The notes beneath the pieces are model-generated. The model searched no databases. It was not told the DNA's origin and worked only from the letters and a program-made list of their open reading frames with translations. From Lineus longissimus (Eukaryota > Nemertea > Pilidiophora > Heteronemertea > Lineidae): a DNA stretch of 64,000 nucleotides. Numbering within the stretch: position 1 is the first letter of the stretch; every line of letters starts with the position of its first letter. A program made the translations under genes and the position numbers. Below, one piece after another: positions 11,680-23,700 of this stretch. The DNA lies in contig NC_088320.1 in assembly GCF_910592395.1 (NCBI RefSeq), forward strand, positions 4,588,001 to 4,652,000. The letters are read 5' to 3'.

Positions 11680-14600
11680 TTGTTTCGAGAGTTGGCAGAC
11701 ACTTCTTTTCGTTTCGTACACAGTGTGATGATTCATGTGACTCACTACGCATTGTAAGAAGATCAGCTTAGTGGAATACAATGGAATCAGGGCTTGATTA
11801 CTTTGTACTTTGATAATAGGGGCTTTATAAAGTCTCTTTAGTCCTTCCATCGCAATAAGCATGGTTCGATTCCACCGTGATCCGCTATCATCGACGCTTA
11901 CAACGCGTAGTCTAGGTGACGCACGAATCCACACCGGTACACTCAATGGTGGTGCGTAAAAAGTCGAAGCGTTTTACCATTAAAATGTGGTGAGAGCCGT
12001 ACATGAAGTCAACGAGTTTTCAAAAAGAGAATGTCAGATGAGTTCCTGCATGTGACCCTAGAAGCTCCCACCATCACTGCAAGCACCACCGCGGAACATC
12101 ATGGCAAAAAACAGGAACTCGTACATCGGAGGCAGGGAGATAATGACGATTTCTTTATTAATTACAAAATCGATACGAACGGGTATGGCAGCCATTACTG
12201 GCACAGCCTTTGAACATTTGAGTGAAAGTACTCGACGGGAGAGCCTTTTGTCATTATCTGGGGGCGGGGGGGGGGGCATCTCTGGGACAGCATTTACGCC
12301 ATTTTCGGTGACAGCTCGTTTTCTCATTTGCTGTCATGGGGCAAGAGCGCTCCGTCACTTTATTACAACCAGCAAGACAGCCGGCGAATTCCTTGATGCA
12401 TTTTTGGAAAAACCTCTCCACGGCTGTTATGGAGTAAGCGCGTTCGTTTTTCTGATCAAATTGCATGCGATTCGTGTATTTTTCTTGGTTTCTCTGAAGT
12501 TGTCGCTGTTGCCGATCAAAAAAAAGGTTTCCAGTGTCAGAAATGAACTCTGGGATGCTGAGAGGAGTGTGAAATTACATCAGCTGCGAGAGGATGTCCT
12601 AGTCGCCATCGATGAGCGTTCACACACAGGACAGTGCGAGTCACTACGGTTCTGTCGTTTATCAGTGTGGTTGACGAATACTAATAGTCCCCGCGTGGTG
12701 GCGTATTTGCATCACATGACATGCACGCCGAGCGTGGTTGTGCGACTCTATCAGATGGTTTATACACATATAATACCTGATTACTCTAAGATTATACATG
12801 CACTAAGAATTGATGAAGACGTTCTTATTAATCTTATATTGATTATGTAGCGGTTCCAAATGTTCCGATAAACGAAGCCTATACGGTAAAGTCACTTTTA
12901 AGACATCTCCCAAGCTGACAACCATGCCAATAGCTCTTCGCGAATTCAAGATAACATATGAATTACATGTACAATTTGATCTGCTGTAATGCACGTGGCT
13001 AAGAATCTGGCATCCAGCGGCTCGGAGACCACCAAAGCCAAGTTCACCATTACAATCAGTACATGTAGTTCCACATCACACCGTATGGCGTCGCGGTGAC
13101 AAACTGAACCATTCTCGTTTTGCTAAGGACATTTTGCCAGCCTTGGCAAACAAAACAATCATCGTCTTCAAGTATATATCCAGGCGACAGAAAGTAATGC
13201 CGATATATTGGCATATTTTTGACGGGGAGACATATTCTTTTACAGGCCTGCAGGATAAGTGATTAAAAAGTCAACAATGGCATTTCCTGTCGCGTCTCCG
13301 CCATCTTTGCTGAAAGAAATTAAGATAGTACCGTATATACCGGGGATTATTACACAATGGCACATTTAGTGGATAACTACTTTTCACGGGTTAAAAACCT
13401 CCGCAGCTTTTAGACGTGTGACGTTTTAGTTTGAGCAGATCCGACGTAATGTTACGATATTTAAAAATCGATTGATGCGAGCTTGGCGAAGTGATTCTTC
13501 GGTTAAACAATCAAAGTAGTAAGCTATTGCGCGTTCGCTTCAAAATACGCCGAATTTTTCTACGATGCTCTACTTTCGCTGCTAGCTGTTAATTTGCTGT
13601 TTTGTCTTACGGAGCTGCATCTCCATATCAGCAATTTGAATATTTTTAACAACACGGCTTATAACTATCAACTAAAAATTGCGGAGGATGCAGGGCAAGG
13701 TAGCAATCAGGTAATAAACGACGAAATATGACAAAATGATGTTTGCTTTTTCATATGTATTAATTTGCGATTGTCTCAAAGCATTAAGTGATCGCGAGTC
13801 CACTATCTTTTAAAACATTACCGAGTTTAAAAGGCATGCAAGATTTTTCTGTCTTTTTCCTCTTTCCGTTGTCCATTTTGTATTCTTCGAGCAAATGCTT
13901 TGGAATAAAACGTTAGAGAGGACCAGTTTGTTAAAGATTTGTGATATCTATCCGTCACTTCTTTCCCGCGATTTTTAACGAATGAGTCAGTCCCGAGTAG
14001 TGACACAAATTCGTACAATACGGCTCGACTTCTCGTCCATGGCCTTTGTACTCAGACTTGGACTTTATCATATGTTATCTCCAACTCTTGATGACTGGTA
14101 GATAACATAAGAGCCCCATAAGAGCTTTCAATTTTAAACCGACTTTACGGTATTGGTTGTTTTCACCGTCATATTGGCTCTTAGGAGTATCTACTATAGT
14201 CTCTTGCCTCCTTGTTCGTACCATATACCTACCAAGATCTTCGACACAGAATTAGAAGAGGTCCACGTCCCATTCTGAGAAAATATTGATTCAGGTTCAC
14301 GGGCAGTTTCAATGGTTGGTCAGGCGACTGTCGATCCTGCAGACTGTGCCATTGGCTTTCCAATCGTCGCATCTCGGAGCATTCTCCATTGCAGACATTA
14401 TAATCTTAAGGCACACTACTATCACTGCGCCAGAGTATGCGCTCAGGATCAGAGCAGCACCTAGTCTTGGCCACACTCTACCTATACGCAAGTGGCTCCA
14501 TCTCCACAATGTTGATTCAATTTAAACGCTTCATTATCATGATATCAAAGTGTTAAAGATCATGGGTCAACTACTTTGTTATTGCTGATGAATAACATAC

Positions 14601-14700
14601 CAAGAGAAATCGTGCGTGATTTTTCCATCGCAAAGTTCGCAGCGAGTCCATAGTCCGCACGGGATAACAATTGGGTCGTCTGCGTCATCTAGGCCGGGGA
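11680..14700. other. No gene assigned; some long open frames
   Basis: A plus-strand frame at 12101-12850 stays open for 249 codons, but it contains a Gly run from a G homopolymer, shows no recognisable domain, and several minus frames in the same place are also open. I treat it as chance or as remains of a repeat. A short inverted repeat 'tgttatct...agataaca' is present near 14,070-14,110. No RNA gene is seen. Confidence 0.4.
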
Positions 14701-14725
14701 AGACAGGCGACAGACAACATCAACC

Positions 14726-17700
14726 ATGGCTGAGGAGGAAATTCTGTTTGAAGGTAAGTTTAATTATATTTCGCTTTGAGAGTAGCGTGTCTGGCCCCAG
14801 GGCTCACTAGATGATCCCTGTTCTTTACACACATGCCATACCTCCAATCTTTACAGCAAAACAGATACTTTAGGAAGGGAAAGCCTGCTTTGCTTGGCGT
14901 TTTCTGTAAATGAAAAATGGGTTTTCCCCACAACAGACGACACAGCCATTTCTCATAGAAAGGCATAGAAAATGAAAGCAATTGATTATTGGAAGAGTTT
15001 ATATTGCTTATCGTGTGCCTTGTAATATGTTGTTGGGCGATGAGAAACCTCGGGAGAAACCCAGATTACAGCGCCGGTGATATACAATGAGGCGGAAATC
15101 ATCCGGTGCGATTCCACCCGCGAGTTCCAGATCTTCCCAAACGCGCCGCTAGTGTGAATTACAGCTATCCCTAAAAGTCAGCGCTGAAGGTTATTAGGGC
15201 ATTGTCGCGGCCGTGTTTGAGCTGTAGTGTCATTTCGTTTCAAATATTCCAAAGCCTTTTAACAGTTGACAGAAATTAACAATTTCCAGATGATGTAACT
15301 TTTAAACTACATGTACATGTTAAGCGTGTATTGGTGACCATTTGACCAGAGATGATACACTCAATGACCTGCTTGGTTTGAATTCCCACATAGTTTGGGT
15401 GCACGGTACGATATGTACAAAATATCGTTTTTTCCAGGTCAAATGGCCGACGTCAACACAAAAGAAGACGGCCAGGAGACTAATAACGTAATGAAAGCTG
15501 CTGCCAATGACGGAGGAAATGTAGACGATGTTGGAGGTGACCAAGTGTTTGAACCTGTGACCAGTGATGGGCAGACGACAGAGGAAGAAACTCCTAGCAG
15601 ACAAGAAGTTAGCTCTGGTGACCTGGCCCCAGAGGACGAAGGGAGTATGGTCATAGTAGAAGAAGGAGAGATCCCAGAAAATGGTGCCATCAATGAGCAG
15701 ACGACAAGGGAAGGAATCAACCAAGAGACCGAACGTAGCGAAGAAAGTCATGATGAAGGATTTGAAGAGATAGCCACGGCAACTACTGAAGAGGGCAATC
15801 TAGCTGGTTCGAATGGAAATCTAGGAAAAGATGGAATTACTCCAGGAGCTGATGGTGGGGAGAGCCAGGAAGGAAGTGTTGTGAAGGTCAATGACGGAAC
15901 GGTTGAGCAGAGTGACGATTTTGGAAAGTCCATGGACACAAGCATGGAGATCATTGAGATGAATGAGGCCAAAGATGAGGATGAGGTCATTTCCTTGGAA
16001 ACCCTACCGACCTCTGACGACGCCAAGGTCAAAGACATCCAAACTCAGTTACAGGAAACGATTCTGCTCCTTCAGGTCATCAAGACTTTAGCCCTCGTTG
16101 GAAAATATTTACGCATCACTACAAACGCTACAGCAGACGATGCTAGCTTGCTCATCAACCAGCAGGGGTCGTTGTTCGAAACTTTAAAACTCTGCGACAC
16201 TTTGTCCCTCATGATGCAAAGTTTCCAAAGTGGCGCAAACAACATTTTAGAGAAGTTGAAGATAGCCTATCTGTATCTTCTGGATGGATTTCCTGATTTC
16301 GCTATGACGGACATTGCTGCAATTGCCAAGGATGTGGACACAATGAAGACAGCTGTTGGGAAGACGCAAAAGAAGGTCACAGAGATGAGGAAAAAGGTCA
16401 AAGAGATGAAATCCCAAGTTGAAAAAGCATTGGAAAAACGACAGTCGAAACTTGAGAGTGCGGAGAAGGAACTTGCAGAGCTAATGAGTGGAGGTAGTAG
16501 TGAAACAGATCCACAATCACCCAAAACAACCCAAATATGTGTTTTTGATAGATCAATTCAATGTGTTCTGCGAACAGCTGTTGCGGTTAGCGTGTTCGTT
16601 GGACTAGGCATAACACGAAAGCTACGACTCCTTGAAATATTACGATACATGACATCAATTAAAGTTGTTGTTTGGATCCTGCAAAAAGGAATTGACGTCG
16701 TGACAGTTTTCCCGAACTGTTCCCTTAGATCAAATTGTCTAGACGTCCTCAAATGGTTCAAAGAGGGAATTCCTGAAGAGGTACCGTCCAATGAATCTGT
16801 CACGCATGCAATACTTGGTGAGGATAACGCTTCTCTCAGGCAGAGATCAGTTGGGATGACGCAGAAGGTCACAGAGATGAGAAACAAGGTCCAAGAGGCA
16901 CCGAGCAACATTGAAGCTGGAGCCAAAATGTCACCAACCACTTCAAAGGCAGCTTTTGAGGTAGCCATGGAAATTTCCAGTCTTAAGGACGATATCCAGA
17001 AATATAAAGAAGTCGTCCACAGAGTGAAACTGGTCCTTACGATTATTGAACAGACGGACCCACTTTTAGACAGCGTTGAGAGCATTTTGCTGACATCCAC
17101 GGACCTGGTGCAGAAGTGGTACAAGGAATGTGCCGACATCGTTGAGCCGAGCATGGCTTTGACGGTGAAGGCAGCAGAGAAGCTTGGTGAGGAGGAGAAA
17201 ATGAAGTATTGGAAGTCGATACAGTTTCAGCAAGAGGTGGTCACGTACTATTGCAGGTGAGTGAAGTGCTGAAAAAAATCAGTCAAATCTACGTCAAAAT
17301 ATATTGATCATTAGCATTGTTGGCATTATTTTAATATGAAACAAGATTGTTCACTACTGTAATTGGGTAATGTCAGTCACGAGCTCATAACTAACGTGCA
17401 ATTGGGCTACATAAATATATACATAGGCTGCCATCATCTCGAAGATAACTGTTGGATTCAGATTTGTCATCACTACTTGTTATAAGAACTTTACGACTGC
17501 TCCGAGGGTGTCTCCAGTACAGGAGTATGGAAAGAAAGGCCACCCCATGTTACTAGAGGGCGTCGGTTTGCCTATCTTTCGCAGCCGACACTGACCCGTG
17601 TATTATCGCAGTGCCTGTACATCCATGGCTCTGTGGAATCTAATGGCCCCATAAGGTTTTTACGCCTGTCCTTTGCTTACAGATGGCGCGCCCTTCAGGT

Positions 17701-17938
17701 CTACTGCGAAACAAACAGAAGTCATCTTCGCCAGGTTCGCAAAGCAGTAGAAGAGTATTACACCGAGAACATGCTTCCGCGCGACGCTGTAAAGTTCAGT
17801 TGGGAACTTGCGAGCAGAGAATCCGACCCATCAATTCAGGCGATATGCGGTCAACACCAGGATGACCAAGAGCTTCGCGGTGATGCTGGCAGCTTTGTTT
17901 CTCAGGTTGGACTGGTCAGAGCAAGTGCCCCATTCTAG
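14726..17938 (+). CDS. Acidic coiled-coil protein, function unknown (3 exons, 700 aa)
   Basis: The exons are 14726-14753, 15438-17256 and 17683-17938, with phases 1 and 2 joining cleanly. The ATG sits in 'caaccATGG' and the stop is TAG at 17936-17938. I do not recognise the family. Residues ~10-205 are strongly acidic (Glu/Asp/Gly/Thr-rich) and probably disordered. Residues ~206-375 are helical, ending in a charged heptad-like coiled coil (KTQKKVTEMRKKVKEMK near residue 318). Residues ~386-450 are unusually hydrophobic (AVAVSVFVGLGI; KVVVWILQKGIDVVTV) and could be one or two membrane helices or a buried core. The coil motif then recurs near residue 482 (MTQKVTEMRNKVQE), so the gene contains an internal duplication. 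The C-terminal third is helical and ends in a Trp/Cys-containing segment encoded by exon 3. The first exon codes only nine residues, and its link to exon 2 rests on phase and splice signals. No function is proposed. Confidence 0.75.
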
Positions 17939-18156
17939 ACCAAATGCAATTCGGGTTCTGCTCTTGGCACATGTATCCCAGACAGCTGTATTGATAAATG
18001 CACTCATGATGTGGTTTTCCGAAGATGATGCCTGGAATAAGCACAGCGTACAAGCATGCAGTGCTACACATACAGAGAGATTTTTGTTGTTGTTTTTTTA
18101 TGCAGGGTTGTCGAATATACCACTCTGATATGTTTTTGTGATTACAGCACGGTTCG

Positions 18157-18162
18157 AATAAA
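18157..18162 (+). terminator. Candidate poly(A) signal AATAAA
   Basis: This AATAAA lies about 220 bp after the TAG of the acidic coiled-coil gene on the same strand, so it is a plausible 3' end for that transcript. It is a motif match only. Confidence 0.45.
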
Positions 18163-18164
18163 TC

Positions 18165-20750
18165 AACTTCCAAGTGTTTCGATGTATTAAACATCTTGTT
18201 TTTGCCGCTGCTTTTCGTATTTTGCTTAGTGCAGCATGAGCAAATGAATGAATCGTTTAACTAAACAGAATTTATACACATCAAGATTTACACAGGCATT
18301 TGTGGGCTGTTGATCATCCGTTATTTTTTTGAAACAGACAGTAGTTGATCGCCAGGTGCTGTTGTAATTGTTCAAGAATGGGAATATTTGTATTTTGTTA
18401 CTGCTACTTCAGAAGTAGAAACGTATAACAGATAAATATATTTTATGACGGATACTTTTGCCCCTTTTCGACATGCATACTCCTGTACATACTGTAGGTT
18501 TCCAAATTAAACTGTTCAGCAATCAATATTTCAATCATTCCCACTTTATCAATATCTCCAAAATCAATACTGCACAAGTTGACCGATAAACTGTTAGTTT
18601 AAATAAAGAGGTCGATATAGAAAATAGCTGTCCTATTGAAATGTTTGTCAAAAGGAAGACCCTCCAAGAACATGTACATGTACATGTACGGCGTGCTTCG
18701 TATAGACTTCAGATGAGATCGGTTTCTGCCGATAGAATGGTTGAATCTTCTTGAGGGGTATGGCTTTTTCAAGTAAAATATCATTTTACAAGACATTTTA
18801 CAGTTGAAAAAACTTTTTGGTTTTAGTATTGTTTATGCGTAATTTCATCATTTTACGATGTCAATGTGTTATTTCATTCGATCTTCTCCAACCAATGATT
18901 TAGTCATGAAGGCGCCCCTCCTGTGTCGAACTTTGGATGCCCGAACTGGGGTAATGCAAGGTCGAGTAGACATGGTATGGCGAACATCATGCCACTCGGC
19001 GAGTTGTCCAACCCCTTGAAGAGCGGGTGACGAGCTAGTATGAGATATATATGTACGTATACATGCAACGACTGTAATATTTGAATATCGAATACTACTC
19101 ATTGTTGACAATTCAAACTGTCCGACAAAATTGTCAGTTTCCAAGCAATGTGTGAAAATCGTAAATGTACTTGAATAATTTAACGGCAAAACTTGTCGAG
19201 GAGAAACGCACACAGGGCTTTTATGAACGTGATCATTATTTAGGGATTAGGTACAAAAAAGCGAGAAAGCCTCACAAATCCATCCGACCACATCCCTCCC
19301 CGGCTCTGAAATTGAAAACTTAATGAGAATGTAGTTGGAAAGGTAATGACTTCACACAGTTTTAAAATATTTTCTTAATTCCCCACACATCAATATCCCC
19401 ATACAACAATAGACAGTAAACCATCAAAAAATTTCAATATGGTGACACATGGAGAACGTATGGATCTGTTTTTAGTGTATACTCAATCAATGCCACGAAT
19501 AATGGGAAACAGTCGGAGCTCCTCACTACTTCCAACGAGCATCCTGGCATAACCAGCGGTTTTCAATATAAAAAGTTCGCCTGTCGTTACTTCAAATTTT
19601 GTATAGCCTGATCTCAGAATGTTCAAGAGATGCGTCTCCTGTCCCCGCGATCAAGCGGAAGGAAGCCCTATATTCTCGTTGTTGTTGGTTGGCTTCGCTC
19701 AATGTCAGGTCCTGTCCTTCAAGTGTTTTCTAGTGTCAGTGTGTTGCTCTGTATATTGTACAAGGGCCGTTTATTTAGTAATGAATGGGAGGGTACATAA
19801 GTAAATTTGAAGTGCATTTTGCGTACAGGTGGAGCGGGGGGAGGCTCGCTTATAAGATGATTTGATCTTTTTGCGTACGTACGCAGGTGTGATGCCGCTC
19901 AGGGCTCTAGAGTACAAGGGTGGAGGGGAGGGGGTAGTAAGCCTATAGATATATCGGAAAATTCCGCGTACATACTAAATGAACCGTAACTTTCTCGATG
20001 TGAAACATCGAGAAACATGATGTGAAACATCCGGGAATTTGAAAAACAACAATAACGACACGCGGCACAAATCGACGTTTTTGGTATTGAAGTACATGTA
20101 TATACGCATATATGTTAGTTTCGTTGACGAAGCCGAAAACACTGACAGTTTGATTATTTTGACCGTCCATCTATACTAAAGGTTAATATTTAATACGGAG
20201 GGAAGCCACTCTGTATTGTCCGCACTAATTTTCAATTCGGGGACGAGCACCGATGAAGAAACACCAATAGTTTAATCATACAGACGGAGAATTTACGTGG
20301 GATTCATAGCAAAGTATAAACGGTGTATTCTACTTGTAGTAACAAGTCAGTTTCGCTTTCCGTAACGACCGCTGATGAATATCGCAATCTGTTTGATGTT
20401 GATTTGTATTTGATCTGATGTTTTATTTTTAACAATTTTTCTGGGTTATACACTTCCATAGGATTTATTCACTAGTGCTATATATTGAAGATGGATTTAA
20501 TTTTTTTCGATAATCAAGCCGACATAAAGAGCGCGATCACGGGTTATTAGTTATAGATAGTTGAAAAAAGTTTTATATTACATGCCTATATCAAACTCAT
20601 TGAACTTGAATTTTAGTGCAACAAACTTCCTTTAAAATAATCATTGAGGAGTGATAACAGCCTTCCTAAAGTAGTTGACAAAACATTGGGTGAGCTCGAA
20701 AAATGTACATGTGACTGCCGCAAATTCAGACAGTAGGACTGTATCATACG
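18165..20750. other. Intergenic region upstream of the lectin gene
   Basis: No gene is recognised. It contains ACATGT-type simple sequence at 18,670-18,690 and small palindromic stretches (for example 'gatgtgaaacatc' repeated near 19,997-20,035). The promoter of the downstream multi-domain gene should lie near its right end, but no clear core-promoter motif was identified. Confidence 0.45.
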
Positions 20751-20752
20751 CG

Positions 20753-23700
20753 ATGGAGCTTCTTCGCATATGTTGCGGACGATTTCTTCACATATTCATG
20801 GTTCTGTTGGTGAGTATACTCTTTTATTACATGTTGTCGTCACGTATATTTCCCCCCGTATAAAGTCACAAAATTAATAAGGATGTTAAAACAGGAAGGT
20901 GGTCAAGTACCATTTTTGTGAAATTGAGTAACATACTAGATATCTCCTCCATGCAGTTCTGATGTGAAAACGATCAAGGCTGAAACTGCCAACTAGCCAA
21001 TACGTGAAGCATCGAACCTGACTGTCCTGATGTGCCTTCCATTACCAATTGCCTATAGCTAATATTGCGGTTTATGATCGTACTCCCAATATGGGTAAAT
21101 AGCAAATGGTCCTTGACGCGGGCGACTCGGTTTTTAATCACAAACGGTAACGATTTATGCTTTGAGACATAAAAGTTAACTTTCTGGATTTCAATCATCG
21201 TCGTTGTCATCAGATAACTAAGGCGCCACCAGTGTAGCCACGGTCGCCTTGCTGGTGACATTTTCGGTGGGTTGAGAGGGCAAGCCCGCCAGCCCACGCG
21301 TCCTTCTCAACAGCCTCATTAAATCACATAGATACGGCGTCTTCCTCGCTCAGGCTTCCACTCGAGAATCGCTCTTGAACTCTTAGAAATAAAGGTTTTT
21401 GAGCTACGGTTTATCGGTCAACACAAATATGCAACCCGCCGAGGTTATTCAGCCGGCGAAGTGAAAAAACCTTAGAGGCTTTTCACTCTCTCAAAATCAA
21501 TATGCGGTTTTTTTCCATTTGACCCAAAAACCTCTACGGGGACGGGGTGCATATTTGTGTTTGCCGAAAAACCTTTAATGATTTTTCCGAAGCTCAAAAA
21601 CCTTCAATTCTAAGAGTGTGGTTGTTCATTCCATACGACCGAGACATGTCCGTACCATCTCAGGCGCAGTTTCTTCAACAAGAGTCATTTTTATCATCGC
21701 ATGTTTTTACTACGAATTAGAATTACTGTGTAGACGCTATTTAGCAGGTGTTGGTGCGTCTGTTTCACATAGGTCCACTACACGTAAAATAGGCATTTTC
21801 TACAGGCGCCCGTCAACCGGCCAAACAGCGTCTACACAGTAAATATCTTACGAATGTTATGAAATTGATTATACGGGGTGAGAGTGAGGCCAGTCTCTGT
21901 TCTGTTCTCTCCTCAGTGTATAATGTGACCTCTCTCTTACCGTGGTGTTCGTGCCTTTTATGGAAAACACCAAGACGAGCACAAGTAGTTACTGAAGTGT
22001 GCAACCTTCTTCTAAATTCTTTTCTCCAGGCCTTATTGATTGTGAGCAGAAATGTGGGTAAGTCCATCAGCAGTTCTTCTCTTCTTCTGAAATTTCAATG
22101 AGACAAAAGCATAACTGCGTTAAGATATTCATTACAAATGTACATGTACTTTTAAACAGTCTAAGAGTGAATACGCTATTCACTTCATATTTCGCACGGA
22201 TCAAAATTGTTCATTACAAATTGCTCTTTTTCCAGTTGAAGTATCAGGGTTCGCATGCAGATCTTACACAATCCCCTATCAAGCGCCAGCCCGTCTTGTA
22301 CACAAGTACTCGTACAACGCCTCGTGGGTCTACGAGGTCATCTATGCCTGTCCGTCCGGCAACATACAACGGGCTACGCCTTACAGTCTCACTGGGAAGA
22401 TCACGTACTACTTGCAGTGGCACTGCACACTCGATAAAAAGAAGAGCCTTACGTGGTCGCCGAAAAATGGACGTTCTCAGATTTGTACCAGTAGGTATAC
22501 CGTCGTTTAATAAAAACATGACCCCCACCCATCAATTGTTTTAAATGACGCAGGGCGACACTGTAAACTACACACAACTTTTGCGCCTGAAAATTTCGGA
22601 AAAATCTTAAACTTTACTATTTTTGTCTTGGCGGGTAACGTAATTTCTTTCCATTTCTCTCGATAAAGAAGGAATACATTTTTTTCGCGAATCCAGATAA
22701 ACGAATTATGACATGTTCGTCATGAACTCCATATTGTGCACACAGTTTCGGGCGTTGGCTATGTTTGTCAATATAAAATATATTATTTATAGAAGTGCGA
22801 ATAGTTTCTTCTGTCAGACGGGAGACCCCCTATTGGCGACTTCGTGTAACGTAATTTGACCGACTTGGCTCCTAATCATAGGGTCTCATTAAAATTACAC
22901 GAAAATATAACAAGAAAAAACCCACATCCGGCAAATTCTGAAGGAAATTTAGTGATGATCAAGAGAACATCCTTTTAGTGCCAGTAAACATCGTAGTTAA
23001 TGTTGCCAGTTTAGATAGCAAGTCCTTGAAAATCCCAGTTGTTATCATCAACAAAACGCTGTTTCTTCAGAACACCCAGCGAGTTACGGCTGCTTTCGTG
23101 TCAGCAGTGCCACTCCGCTTTCTGGTCAATACGACTCGGACACATGTCGCTGGAAGTGCCTAAATGAGTCAAAACCCTACTCAGCGATAAGGGTAGGGAC
23201 GTGTGCGTGTCTCGACGAAGCACCGACGGTTAAGGCGATCAGTTGTAACCAACTTTGCAGCACTGTCACTTGGGAGACATGTGGAGGTGTTGGCCCCGTA
23301 TATTCTGTTTATTACACGTTCGGTAGGTTTTTTTCGTTTTTTGTGTAATCTTTAAGGGTGGAATCGGTCAGAGTGACCTTGCGGTCTTAAGAAGAGAAAA
23401 AACGAGATGCAAGAAAAAATCCTGCACATAATATGAATTTCAAACGAGAAACTCAATCGATATACATTGCACTTGTTGGTTTCAAAAAATTCTTCTCGAT
23501 CATCACGTGCAAACCTTGGTTCCATGATCTCAGGTTATGATTTTCTCATCCAAGTCGGCGTGTGCAGCGCGTCAAGACATGATTGTATAAAGTGCGACAA
23601 GGCGAGTTATATCTTTGCAATAAATGTATCAACCGTGACATTTGAAACTTACGTTTTCAACAGATGGATGCTACAAGTTTTCCTCTCCACCACCGAAGGA

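Noticed and set aside
11862-11880. 'ggttcgattcc' resembling a tRNA B box
   Set aside because: The flanking bases do not form a T-arm stem and no acceptor stem or A box fits upstream, so it is a chance match.
12101-12850. 249-codon plus-strand open frame
   Set aside because: It includes a Gly run from a G homopolymer, shows no recognisable domain, and minus-strand frames in the same interval are also open. There is no splice or homology support.
22978-23163. 61-codon frame as an alternative fourth exon of the lectin gene
   Set aside because: It can be joined in phase from 22490, but it ends in a stop and destroys WSC1. The exon starting at 23071 restores the eight-cysteine WSC domain.
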